In this document: in pieces, positions 11,975 through 24,724 of the stretch
Layout of the letters: the number at the start of each line of letters is the position of its first letter
How positions within the stretch are numbered: the first letter of the stretch is position 1
Source: Dama dama
Lineage: Eukaryota > Chordata > Mammalia > Artiodactyla > Cervidae
DNA length: 64,000 nt
NCBI RefSeq assembly: GCF_033118175.1
Contig: NC_083714.1
Coordinates: 744,001-808,000 of the forward strand
Direction of reading: 5' to 3'
Made by a program: the position numbers and the translations under genes
The notes under the pieces: model-generated
Told to the model about the DNA's origin: nothing
What the model saw: the letters and a program-made list of their open reading frames with translations, nothing else
The model's database searches: none

Positions 11975-14900
11975 GGTGTGAAAAATATGAAGAGCTTCAA
12001 AAGACGTCAAAAATATGAGGAGCAGAAAAAGGTCTGAAAAATAGGAGGAGCATGAAGCGGTTTTGAAAAACATGAAGAGCCTGAAAATGTGTGAAAAATT
12101 TGAAGAGCTTCAAAAGGTGTCAAAAATATGAGGAGGTTGAATCGGTCTGAAAAATAGGATGAGCATGAAGTGGTGTTGAAAAACATGAAGAGTCTGAAAA
12201 GGTGTGAAAAATATGAAGAGCTTCATAAGGTGTCAAAAATATGAGGAGCAAGAAAAGGTTTGGAAAATAGAAGAAGCAAGAAACGGTTTAAACAAACATG
12301 AAGAGCGTGAAAAGGTGTGAAATATATGAAGAGCTTCAAAAGGTGTCAAAAATATGAGGAGCATGAAACAGGCTGAAAAATAGGAGGAGCATGAAGCGGT
12401 GTCGAAAAACATGAAGAGCATGAAGAGTTGTGAAAAATATGAAGAACTTCAAAAGGTGTCAAATATATGAGGAGCATGAACGGTATGAAAAATAGGAGGA
12501 TCATGAAGCCGTGTTGAAAAACATGAAGAGCCTGAAAACGTGTGAAAATTATGAAGAGCTTCAAAAGGTGTGAAATATATGAAGAGCTTCAAAAGATGTC
12601 AAAAATGAGATGAGCATGAAATGGTCTGAAAGATAGGAGGGGCATGAAGCGGTGTTGAAAAACATGAAGAGCCTGAAAAGGTGTGAGAAATATGAAGATC
12701 TTCAAAATGTGTCAAAAATATGAGGAGCATGAAACGGTCTGAAAAATAGGAGGAGCAAGAAGTGATGTTTAAATACCTGAAGAGCCTGAAAAGGTGTGAA
12801 AAATATGAAGAGTATCAAAAGATGTGAAAAATATGAGGAGCATGAACCGGTCTGAAAAATAGGAGGAGAATGAAGTGGTTTTGTAAAGCATGAAGAGTCT
12901 GAAAAGGTGTGAAAAATATGAAGAGCGTCATAAGGTGTCAAAAATATTAGGAGCATGAAACTGTCTGAAAAATAGGAGGAGCATGAAGTGGTGTTGAAAA
13001 ACGTGAAGAGCCTAAAAAGGTGTGAAAAATATGACGAGCTTCAAAAGGTGTGAAAAATATGAGGAGCATGAAACGGTCTGAAAAATAGGAGGTGCATGAA
13101 GCGGTGTCGAAAAACATGAAGAGCCTGAGAACGTGTGAAAAATATGAAGAGCTTCTAAAGGTGTGAAAAATATGAATAGCTTCAAAAGGTGTCAAAAATG
13201 AGATGAGCATGAAACGGCCTGAAAAATAGGAGGAGCATGAAGTGGTGTTGAAAAACATGATGAGCCTGAAAAAGTGTGAAATATATGAAGAGCTTCAAAA
13301 GGTGTCAAAAATATGAGGAGCATGAAACGGTCTGAAAAATAGGAGGAGCATGAAGCGGTGTTGAAAAACATGAAGAGCCTGAAAAGGTGTGAGAAATATG
13401 GAGATCTTCAAAAGGTGTCAAAAATAAGAGGAGCATGAAACGGTCTGAAAAATAGGAGGAGCATGAAGTGGTATTGAAAAACATGAAGACCTGAAAAGGT
13501 GTGAAATATATGAAGAGCTTCAAAAGGTGTCAAAAATATGAGGAGCATGAAACGGTCTGAAAAATAGGAGGAGCATGAAGCGGTGTTGAAAAACATGAAG
13601 AGCATGAAAAGCTGTGAAGAATATGAAGAGCTTCAAAACGTGTCAAAAATATGAGGAGCAAGAATCGGTTTGAAATATAGAAGGAGCATGAAGTGGTGTT
13701 GAAAAACATGAAGATCTGAAAAGGAGTGAAAAATATGAAGAGTATCAAAAGATGTCAAAAATATGAGGAGCATGAAACGGTCTGAAAAATAGGAGGAGCA
13801 AGAAACGGTTTTAACAAACATGAAGAGCGGGAAAAGGTGTGAAAAATATGAAGAGCTTCAAAAGGTGTCAAAAATATGAAGAGCATGAAACAGGCTGTAA
13901 AATAGGAGGAGCATGAAGCGGTGTCGAAAAACATGAAGAGCATGAAGAGTTGTGAAAAATAGGAAGAACTTCAAAAGGTGTCAAAAATATGAGGAGCAGG
14001 AACGGTATGAAAAATAGGAGGATCATGAAGTCGTGTTGAAAAACATGAAGAGCCTGAAAACGTGTGAAAATTATGAAGAGCTTCAAAAGGTGTGAAATAT
14101 ATGAAGAGCTTCAAAAGGTGTCAAAAATGAGATAAGCATGAAATGGTCTGAAAGATAGGAGGAGCATGAAGCGGTGTTGAAATACATGGAGAGCCTGAAA
14201 ACGTGTGAAAAATATGAAGAGCTTCAAAAGTTGTGAAAAATATGAAGAGCTTCAAAAGGTGTGAAATACATGAGGAGCATGAAACGGGTTGAAAAATAGG
14301 AGAAGCATGAAGTGGTGTGGAAAAATATGAAGAGCGTGAAAAGGTGTGAAAAATATGAAGAGCTTCAAAAGGTGTGAAATACATGAGGAGCATGAAACGG
14401 GCTGAAAAATAGGAGAAGCATGAAGTGGTGTGGAAATATATGAAGAGCGTGAAAAGGTGTAAAAAATATGAAGAGCCTCAAAAGGTGTGAAAAATATGAG
14501 AAACATGACATGATCTGAAATATTGGAGGAGCATGAAGCGGTGTTGAAGAACATGAAGAGCCTGAAAAGGTGTGAAAAATATGAAGAGCTTCAAAATTTG
14601 TCAAAAATATGAGGAGCAAGAAACGGTCTGAAAAATAGGAGGAGCATGAAGTGGTGTTGAAAAATATGAAGAGCCTGAAAAGGTGTGAAATATATGAAGA
14701 CCTTCAAAAGTTGTCAAAAATATGAGGAGCAGGAAACGGTCTGAAAAATGGGAGGAGCATGAAGTGGTGTTGAAAAGCATGAAGAGCCTGAAAAGGTGTG
14801 AAAAATATGAAGAGCTTCAAAATGTGTCAAAAATATGAGGAGCATGAAACGGTCTGCAAAATAGGAGGAGCATGAAGCGGTGTTCAAAAACATGAAGAGC

Positions 14901-16340
14901 CTGAAAATGTGTGAAAAATATTAGGGGCATGAAACGGTCTGAAAAATATCAGGAGCCTGAAAAGGTGTGAAATATGTAAAGAGCTTCAAAAGGTGTCAAA
15001 AATATGAGGAGCATGAAACGGTCTGAAAAATAGGAGGAGCATGAAGCTGTGTTGAAAAACATGAAGAGCCTGAAAAGGTGTGAACAATATTAAGAGCTTC
15101 AAAAGGTGTCAAAAATATGTGGAGCAAGTAACGGTTTGAAAAATAGGAGGAGCATGAAGCGGTGTTCAAAACATGAAGATCCTGAAAAAGTGTGAAAAAT
15201 ACGAAGAGCTTCAAAAGGTGTGAAATACATGAGGAGCTAGAAACCGTCTGAAAAATAGGAAGAGCATGAAGCGATGTTCAAAAACATGAATAGCCTGAAA
15301 TGGTGTGAAAAATATCAAGAGTTTCAAAAGGTGTCAAAAAAATGAGTAGCATGAAACGGTCTGAAAAATCGGAGGAGCATGAAACGGTGTTCAAAAACCT
15401 GAAGAGCCTGAAAAGGTGTGAAAAATATGACGAGCTTCAAAACGTGTCAAAAATATGAGGAGCATGAAACGGTCTGAAAAATAGGAGGAGCAAGAAGCGG
15501 TGTTGAAAAACATGAAGAACCTGAAAACGTGTGAAAAATATGAAGAGCTTAAAAAATTGTGAAAATATGAAGAGCTTCAAAACGAGTCAAAAATATGAGG
15601 AGCATGAAACGGTCTGAAAAATAGGAGGAGCATGAAGTGGTGTTGAAAAACATGAACAGTATGAAAAGGTGTGAAATATATGAAGAGCTTCAAAAGATGT
15701 CAAAAAAAGAAGAGCATGAAACGGTATGTAAAATATGAGGAGCATAAAACGGTGTTCAAAAACAAGAAGAGCCTGAAAAGGTGTGAAAAATAGGAAGAGC
15801 TTCAAAAGGTGAGAAGTATATGAGGAGCATGAAACGGTCTGAAAAATAGGAGGAGCATGAAGCGGTGTTGAAAAATATGAAGAGCCTGAAAAGTTGTGAA
15901 ATATGTAAAGAGCTTCAAAAGGTGTCAAAAATATGAGGAGCATGAAACGGTCTGAAAAATTGGAGGAGCATGAAGCGGTGTAGAAAAACATGAAAGCCTG
16001 AAAAGGTGTGACAAATATAAAGAGCTTCAAAAGGTGTGAAAAATATGAGGAGCATGAACGGTCTTAAAAATAGGGGAGCATGAAACGGTGTGAAAAACAC
16101 GAAGAGCATGAAAAGGTGTGAAAAAAAGGAAGAGCTTCAAAAGGTGTCAAAAATATGAGGTGCATGAAACGGTCTGAAAAATAGAAGGAGCATGAAGTGG
16201 TGTTTAATAACATGAAGAGCCTGAAAAGGTGTGAAAAATATGAAGAGCTTCAAAAGGTGTGAAAAATATTAAGAGCATGAAACGATCTGAAAAATAGGAA
16301 GAGCATAAAGCGGTGTTCAAAAACATGAAGAGCCTGAAAA
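11975..16340 (+). repeat. 4.37-kb tandem duplication, copy 1
   Basis: A block of about 39 monomer equivalents that is repeated at a constant offset of 4,366 bp. The left edge is marked by AAGACGTCAAAAATATG (12,001), which recurs at 16,367. The offset stays constant over the whole length, so I infer no net indel between copies. It contains several register breaks, such as doubled subunit 4 and shortened monomers (GAAGACCTG near 13,486). No gene is present. Confidence 0.92.
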
Positions 16341-19300
16341 GGTGTGAAAAATATGAAGAGCTTCAAAAGACGTCAAAAATATGAGGAGCAGAAAAAGGTC
16401 TGAAAAATAGGAGGAGCATGAAGCGGTGTTGAAAAACATGAAGAGCCTGAAAATGTGTGAAAAATTTGAAGAGCTTCAAAAGGTGTCAAAAATATGAGGA
16501 GGTTGAATCGGTCTGAAAAATAGGATGAGCATGAAGTGGTGTTGAAAAACATGAAGAGTCTGAAAAGGTGTGAAAAATATGAAGAGCTTCATAAGGTGTC
16601 AAAAATATGAGGAGCAAGAAAAGGTTTGGAAAATAGAAGAAGCAAGAAACGGTTTAAACAAACATGAAGAGCGTGAAAAGGTGTGAAATATATGAAGAGC
16701 TTCAAAAGGTGTCAAAAATATGAGGAGCATGAAACAGGCTGAAAAATAGGAGGAGCATGAAGCGGTGTCGAAAAACATGAAGAGCATGAAGAGTTGTGAA
16801 AAATATGAAGAACTTCAAAAGGTGTCAAATATATGAGGAGCATGAACGGTATGAAAAATAGGAGGATCATGAAGCCGTGTTGAAAAACATGAAGAGCCTG
16901 AAAACGTGTGAAAATTATGAAGAGCTTCAAAAGGTGTGAAATATATGAAGAGCTTCAAAAGATGTCAAAAATGAGATGAGCATGAAATGGTCTGAAAGAT
17001 AGGAGGGGCATGAAGCGGTTTTGAAAAACATGAAGAGCCTGAAAAGGTGTGAGAAATATGAAGATCTTCAAAATGTGTCAAAAATATGAGGAGCATGAAA
17101 CGGTCTGAAAAATAGGAGGAGCAAGAAGTGATGTTTAAAAACCTGAAGAGCCTGAAAAGGTGTGAAAAATATGAAGAGTATCAAAAGATGTGAAAAATAT
17201 GAGGAGCATGAACCGGTCTGAAAAATAGGAGGAGAATGAAGTGGTTTTGTAAAGCATGAAGAGTCTGAAAAGGTGTGAAAAATATGAAGAGCGTCATAAG
17301 GTGTCAAAAATATTAGGAGCATGAAACTGTCTGAAAAATAGGAGGAGCATGAAGTGGTGTTGAAAAACGTGAAGAGCCTAAAAAGGTGTGAAAAATATGA
17401 CGAGCTTCAAAAGGTGTGAAAAATATGAGGAGCATGAAACGGTCTGAAAAATAGGAGGTGCATGAAGCGGTGTCGAAAAACATGAAGAGCCTGAGAACGT
17501 GTGAAAAATATGAAGAGCTTCTAAAGGTGTGAAAAATATGAATAGCTTCAAAAGGTGTCAAAAATGAGATGAGCATGAAACGGCCTGAAAAATAGGAGGA
17601 GCATGAAGTGGTGTTGAAAAACATGATGAGCCTGAAAAAGTGTGAAATATATGAAGAGCTTCAAAAGGTGTCAAAAATATGAGGAGCATGAAACGGTCTG
17701 AAAAATAGGAGGAGCATGAAGCGGTGTTGAAAAACATGAAGAGCCTGAAAAGGTGTGAGAAATATGGAGATCTTCAAAAGGTGTCAAAAATAAGAGGAGC
17801 ATGAAACGGTCTGAAAAATAGGAGGAGCATGAAGTGGTATTGAAAAACATGAAGACCTGAAAAGGTGTGAAATATATGAAGAGCTTCAAAAGGTGTCAAA
17901 AATATGAGGAGCATGAAACGGTCTGAAAAATAGGAGGAGCATGAAGCGGTGTTGAAAAACATGAAGAGCATGAAAAGCTGTGAAGAATATGAAGAGCTTC
18001 AAAACGTGTCAAAAATATGAGGAGCAAGAATCGGTTTGAAATATAGAAGGAGCATGAAGTGGTGTTGAAAAACATGAAGATCTGAAAAGGAGTGAAAAAT
18101 ATGAAGAGTATCAAAAGATGTCAAAAATATGAGGAGCATGAAACGGTCTGAAAAATAGGAGGAGCAAGAAACGGTTTTAACAAACATGAAGAGCGGGAAA
18201 AGGTGTGAAAAATATGAAGAGCTTCAAAAGGTGTCAAAAATATGAAGAGCATGAAACAGGCTGTAAAATAGGAGGAGCATGAAGCGGTGTCGAAAAACAT
18301 GAAGAGCATGAAGAGTTGTGAAAAATAGGAAGAACTTCAAAAGGTGTCAAAAATATGAGGAGCAGGAACGGTATGAAAAATAGGAGGATCATGAAGTCGT
18401 GTTGAAAAACATGAAGAGCCTGAAAACGTGTGAAAATTATGAAGAGCTTCAAAAGGTGTGAAATATATGAAGAGCTTCAAAAGGTGTCAAAAATGAGATA
18501 AGCATGAAATGGTCTGAAAGATAGGAGGAGCATGAAGCGGTGTTGAAATACATGGAGAGCCTGAAAACGTGTGAAAAATATGAAGAGCTTCAAAAGTTGT
18601 GAAAAATATGAAGAGCTTCAAAAGGTGTGAAATACATGAGGAGCATGAAACGGGTTGAAAAATAGGAGAAGCATGAAGTGGTGTGGAAAAATATGAAGAG
18701 CGTGAAAAGGTGTGAAAAATATGAAGAGCTTCAAAAGGTGTGAAATACATGAGGAGCATGAAACGGGCTGAAAAATAGGAGAAGCATGAAGTGGTGTGGA
18801 AATATATGAAGAGCGTGAAAAGGTGTAAAAAATATGAAGAGCCTCAAAAGGTGTGAAAAATATGAGAAACATGACATGATCTGAAATATTGGAGGAGCAT
18901 GAAGCGGTGTTGAAGAACATGAAGAGCCTGAAAAGGTGTGAAAAATATGAAGAGCTTCAAAATTTGTCAAAAATATGAGGAGCAAGAAACGGTCTGAAAA
19001 ATAGGAGGAGCATGAAGTGGTGTTGAAAAATATGAAGAGCCTGAAAAGGTGTGAAATATATGAAGACCTTCAAAAGTTGTCAAAAATATGAGGAGCAGGA
19101 AACGGTCTGAAAAATGGGAGGAGCATGAAGTGGTGTTGAAAAGCATGAAGAGCCTGAAAAGGTGTGAAAAATATGAAGAGCTTCAAAATGTGTCAAAAAT
19201 ATGAGGAGCATGAAACGGTCTGCAAAATAGGAGGAGCATGAAGCGGTGTTCAAAAACATGAAGAGCCTGAAAATGTGTGAAAAATATTAGGGGCATGAAA

Positions 19301-20706
19301 CGGTCTGAAAAATATGAGGAGCCTGAAAAGGTGTGAAATATGTAAAGAGTTTCAAAAGGTGTCAAAAATATGAGGAGCATGAAACGGTCTGAAAAATAGG
19401 AGGAGCATGAAGCTGTGTTGAAAAACATGAAGAGCCTGAAAAGGTGTGAACAATATTAAGAGCTTCAAAAGGTGTCAAAAATATGTGGAGCAAGTAACGG
19501 TTTGAAAAATAGGAGGAGCATGAAGCGGTGTTCAAAACATGAAGATCCTGAAAAAGTGTGAAAAATACGAAGAGCTTCAAAAGGTGTGAAATACATGAGG
19601 AGCTAGAAACCGTCTGAAAAATAGGAAGAGCATGAAGCGATGTTCAAAAACATGAATAGCCTGAAATGGTGTGAAAAATATCAAGAGTTTCAAAAGGTGT
19701 CAAAAAAATGAGTAGCATGAAACGGTCTGAAAAATCGGAGGAGCATGAAACGGTGTTCAAAAACCTGAAGAGCCTGAAAAGGTGTGAAAAATATGACGAG
19801 CTTCAAAACGTGTCAAAAATATGAGGAGCATGAAACGGTCTGAAAAATAGGAGGAGCAAGAAGCGGTGTTGAAAAACATGAAGAACCTGAAAACGTGTGA
19901 AAAATATGAAGAGCTTAAAAAATTGTGAAAATATGAAGAGCTTCAAAACGAGTCAAAAATATGAGGAGCATGAAACGGTCTGAAAAATAGGAGGAGCATG
20001 AAGTGGTGTTGAAAAACATGAACAGTATGAAAAGGTGTGAAATATATGAAGAGCTTCAAAAGATGTCAAAAAAAGAAGAGCATGAAACGGTATGTAAAAT
20101 ATGAGGAGCATAAAACGGTGTTCAAAAACAAGAAGAGCCTGAAAAGGTGTGAAAAATAGGAAGAGCTTCAAAAGGTGAGAAGTATATGAGGAGCATGAAA
20201 CGGTCTGAAAAATAGGAGGAGCATGAAGCGGTGTTGAAAAATATGAAGAGCCTGAAAAGTTGTGAAATATGTAAAGAGCTTCAAAAGGTGTCAAAAATAT
20301 GAGGAGCATGAAACGGTCTGAAAAATTGGAGGAGCATGAAGCGGTGTAGAAAAACATGAAAGCCTGAAAAGGTGTGACAAATATAAAGAGCTTCAAAAGG
20401 TGTGAAAAATATGAGGAGCATGAACGGACTTAAAAATAGGGGAGCATGAAACGATGTGAAAAACACGAAGAGCATGAAAAGGTGTGAAAAAAAGGAAGAG
20501 CTTCAAAAGGTGTCAAAAATATGAGGTGCATGAAACGGTCTGAAAAATAGAAGGAGCATGAAGTGGTGTTTAATAACATGAAGAGCCTGAAAAGGTGTGA
20601 AAAATATGAAGAGCTTCAAAAGGTGTGAAAAATATTAAGAGCATGAAACGATCTGAAAAATAGGAAGAGCATAAAGCGGTGTTCAAAAACATGAAGAGCC
20701 TGAAAA
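16341..20706 (+). repeat. 4.37-kb tandem duplication, copy 2
   Basis: Second copy of 11,975-16,340. I noted only a handful of single-base differences: the AAGCGGTGTTG/AAGCGGTTTTG exchange near 12,650/17,016, ATATCAGG/ATATGAGG near 14,947/19,313, GAGCTTC/GAGTTTC near 14,981/19,347 and GGTCTT/GGACTT near 16,062/20,428. That points to a recent event. Confidence 0.92.
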
Positions 20707-21479
20707 GGTGTGAAAAATATGAAGAGCTTCAAAAGGTGTCAAAAATATGAGCAGCATGAAACGGTCTCAAAAACAGGAGGAGCATGAAGAGGTGTTCAAA
20801 AATATGGAGAGCCTGAAAAGGTATGAAAAATATGAAGAGCTTCAAAAGATGTCAAAAATATGAGGAGCATGAAACGGTCTGAAAAATAGGAGGAGCATGA
20901 AACGGAGTTCAAAAACATGAAGAGCCTGAGAAGGTGTGAAAAATATGAAGAGTTTCAAAAGGTGTCAAAAATAGGAGGAGCATGAAACAGTCTGAAACAT
21001 AGTAGGAGCATGAAGCGGTGGTGAAAAACATGAAGAGCCAGAAAAGGTGTGAAAAATATGAAGAGCCTGAAAAGGTGTGAAAAATATGTAGAGCTTTAAA
21101 AGGTGTCAAAAATATGAGGAGCATGAAACTGTCTGAAACATAGTAGGAGCATGAAGCGGTGATGAAAACATGAAGAGCCGGAAAAGGTCTGAAAAATATG
21201 AAGAGCTTCAAAAGGTGTCAAAAATATGAGGAGCATGTAACGGTCTGAATAATAGGAGGAGCATGAAGCGGTGTTCATTAACATGGAGACCCTGAAAAGG
21301 TGTGAAAAATATGAAGAACTTCAAAAGGTGTGAAAAATATGAAGAGCTTCAAAATGTGTCAAAAAGAGATGAGCATGAAACGGTCTGAAAATTAGGAGGA
21401 TCATAAAGCGGTGTTGAAAAACATGAAGAGCCTGAAAATGGTGTGAAAAATATCAAGAGCTTCAAAAGATGTCAAAAAT
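20707..21479 (+). repeat. Array segment with a five-subunit duplication
   Basis: The private variant CATAGTAGGAGCATGAAG occurs at 20,998 and 21,139, 141 bp apart, which is five subunits and not a whole number of monomers. The start of the segment (TCTCAAAAACAGG, TATGGAGAGCC) resembles 840-930. The end (ATTAACATGGAGACCCTG, 21,288) recurs at 54,791. Confidence 0.8.
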
Positions 21480-22465
21480 GAGATGTGCATGAAACGGTCT
21501 GAAAAATAGGAGGAGCAAGAAACGGTTTTAACAAACATGAAGAGCGGGAAAAGGTGTGAAAAATATGAAGAGCTTCAAAAGGTGTCAAAAATATGAAGAG
21601 CATGAAACAGGCTGTAAAATAGGAGGAGCATGAAGCGGTGTCGAAAAACATGAAGAGCATGAAGAGTTGTGAAAAATAGGAAGAACTTCAAAAGGTGTCA
21701 AAAATATGAGGAGCAGGAACGGTATGAAAAATAGGAGGATCATGAAGTCGTGTTGAAAAACATGAAGAGCCTGAAAACGTGTGAAAATTATGAAGAGCTT
21801 CAAAAGGTGTGAAATATATGAAGAGCTTCAAAAGGTGTCAAAAATGAGATAAGCATGAAATGGTCTGAAAGATAGGAGGAGCATGAAGCGGTGTTGAAAT
21901 ACATGGAGAGCCTGAAAACGTGTGAAAAATATGAAGAGCTTCAAAAGTTGTGAAAAATATGAAGAGCTTCAAAAGGTGTGAAATACATGAGGAGCATGAA
22001 ACGGGTTGAAAAATAGGAGAAGCATGAAGTGGTGTGGAAAAATATGAAGAGCGTGAAAAGGTGTGAAAAATATGAAGAGCTTCAAAAGGTGTGAAATACA
22101 TGAGGAGCATGAAACGGGCTGAAAAATAGGAGAAGCATGAAGTGGTGTGGAAATATATGAAGAGCGTGAAAAGGTGTAAAAAATATGAAGAGCCTCAAAA
22201 GGTGTGAAAAATATGAGAAACATGACATGATCTGAAATATTGGAGGAGCATGAAGCGGTGTTGAAGAACATGAAGAGCCTGAAAAGGTGTGAAAAATATG
22301 AAGAGCTTCAAAATTTGTCAAAAATATGAGGAGCAAGAAACGGTCTGAAAAATAGGAGGAGCATGAAGTGGTGTTGAAAAATATGAAGAGCCTGAAAAGG
22401 TGTGAAATATATGAAGACCTTCAAAAGTTGTCAAAAATATGAGGAGCAGGAAACGGTCTGAAAAA
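21480..22465 (+). repeat. Partial third copy of the 4.37-kb block
   Basis: About 985 bp matching 13,763-14,748 (offset 7,717) and 18,129-19,114 (offset 3,351), nearly base for base in the stretches compared. Markers are GAGCGGGAAAAGG, AACAGGCTGTAAAATAGG and AAACATGACATGATCTG. The match stops near GAGGAGCAGGAAACGG. Its presence outside the tandem pair indicates an extra unequal exchange or a copied segment. Confidence 0.88.
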
Positions 22466-24724
22466 TAGGAGGAGCATGAAACGGTGTTCAAAAACATGAA
22501 GAGCCTGAAAAGGTGTGAAAAATATGAAGAGCCTCAAAAAATGTCAAAAATATGAGGAATATGAAACGGTCTGAAAAATAGGAGGATCATAAAGTGGTGT
22601 TGAAAAACATGAAGAGCCTGAAAATGGTGTGAAAAATATGAAGAGCTTCAAAAGGAGTAAAAAATGAAATGTGCATGAAACTGTCTGAAAAATATGAGGA
22701 GCATGAAGTGGTTGTGAAAAACATGAAAAGCCTGAAAATGTGTGCAAAATATGAAGAGCTTCAAAAGGTGTGAAATACATGAGGAGCATGAAATGATCTG
22801 AGAAATAGGAGGAGCATGAAGCGGTGTTCAAAAACATGTAGAGACTGAAAAGGTGTGAAAATTATGAAGAGCTTCAAAAGGAGTGAAAAATAGGAGGAGC
22901 ATGAAACGGTCTGAAAAATAGGAGGAGCATGAACCGGTGTTCAAATACATGAAAAGCCTGAAAAGGTGTGAAAAATATGAAGAGCTTCAAAAATATGAAA
23001 AATATGAAGAGCTTCAAAAGGTGTGAAAAATATGAAGAGCTTCAAAAGGTGTCAAAAATATGAGAAACATGAAACGGTCTGAAAAATAGGAGGAGCATGA
23101 AGCGGTGTTGAAAAAAATGAAGAGCCTTAAAATGTGTGAAATATATGAAGAGCTTCAAAAGGTGTGAAATACATGAGGAGCATGAAACGGGCTGAAAAAT
23201 AGGAGGAGCATGAAGCGGTGTGGCAAAACATGAAGAGCCTGAAAAGGTGTGAAAGAAATGAAGAATTTCTAAAGGTGTCAAAAATATGAGGAGCATGAAA
23301 ACGTCTGAAAAATAGGAGGAGCATGAAGTTGTGTTGAAAAACATTAAGAGCCTGAAAGGGTGTGAAAAATATGAAGAGCTTCAAAAGGTGTCAAAAATAT
23401 GAGGAGCATGAAACGGTCTGAAAAATAGGCGGAGCATGAAGCGGTGTTCAAAAACATGAAGAGCCTGAAAATGGTGTAAAAAATATGAAGAACTTCAAAA
23501 GGTGTGAAAAATATGAAGAGCTTCAAAAGGTGTCAAAAATATGAGGAACATGAAACGGTCTGAAAAATTGGAGGAGCATGAAGCCGTGTTCAAAAACATG
23601 AACAGCCTGAAAATGTGTGAAAAATATGAAGAGCCTGAAAAGGTGTGAAAAATATGAAGTACTTCAAAAGGTGTCAAATATATGAGGAGCATGAAACGGT
23701 CTGAAAAATAGGAGGGTCATAAAGCGGTGTTGAAAAATATGAAGAGCCTGAAAATGGTGTGAAAAATATCAAAGGCTTCAAAAAGTGTCAAAAATGAGAT
23801 GTGCATGAAACGGTCAGAAAAATAGGAGGAGCATGAAACGGTGTTCAAAAACATGAAGAGCCTGAAAAGGTGTGAAAAATATGAAGAGCCTCAAAAAATG
23901 TCAAAAATATGAGGAATATGAAACCGTCTGAAAAATAGGAGGATCATAAAGCGGTGTTGAAAAACATGAAGAGCCTGAAAATGGTGTGAAAAATATGAAG
24001 AGCTTCAAAAGGAGTCAAAAATGAAATGTGCATGAAACGGTCTGAAAAATATGAGGAGCATGAAGTGGTTGTGAAAAACATGAAAAGCCTGAAAATGTGT
24101 GCAAAATACTAAGAGCTTCAAAAGGTGTGAAATACATGAGGAGCATGAAATGGTCTGAGAAATAGGAGGAGCATGAAGCGGTGTTCAAAAACATGTAGAG
24201 ACTGAAAAGGTGTGAAAAATGTGAAGAGCTTCAAAAGGAGTCAAAAATGAAATGTGCATGAAACGGTCTGAAAAATATGAGGAGCATGAAGTGGTTGTGA
24301 AAAACATGAAATGCCTGAAAATGTGTGCAAAATACTAAGAGCTTCAAAAGGTGTGAAATACATGAGGAGCACGAAACGGTCTGAAAAATAGGAGGAGCAT
24401 GAACCGGTGTTCAAATACATGAAAAGCCTGAAATGGTGTGAAAAATATGAAGAGCTTCAAAAATATGAAAAATATGAAGAGCTTCAAAAGGTGTGAAAAA
24501 TATGAAGAGCTTCAAAAGGTGTCAAAAATATGAGAAACATGAAACGGTCTGAAAAATTGGAGGAGCATGAAGCGGTGTTCAAAAACATGAAGAGCCTGAA
24601 AAGGTGTGAAAAATATGAAGAGCTTCAAAAGGTGTCAAAAATATGAGGAGCATGAAATGGTCTAAAAAATCGGAGGAGCATGAAATGGTGTTCAAATACA
24701 TGAAGAGACTGAAAAGGTGTGAAA
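22466..24724 (+). repeat. Tandem block of ~1.36-1.47 kb, two imperfect copies
   Basis: Markers repeat at 1,357 bp (GCCTCAAAAAATGTC at 22,531 and 23,888) and at 1,470 bp (GAACCGGTGTTCAAATAC at 22,931 and 24,401). The difference is one monomer. In the second copy an AAAGGAGTCAAAAATG variant appears twice, near 24,011 and 24,237, exactly 226 bp apart, which explains the gain. The same markers return in 55.7-61.2 kb. Confidence 0.82.
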
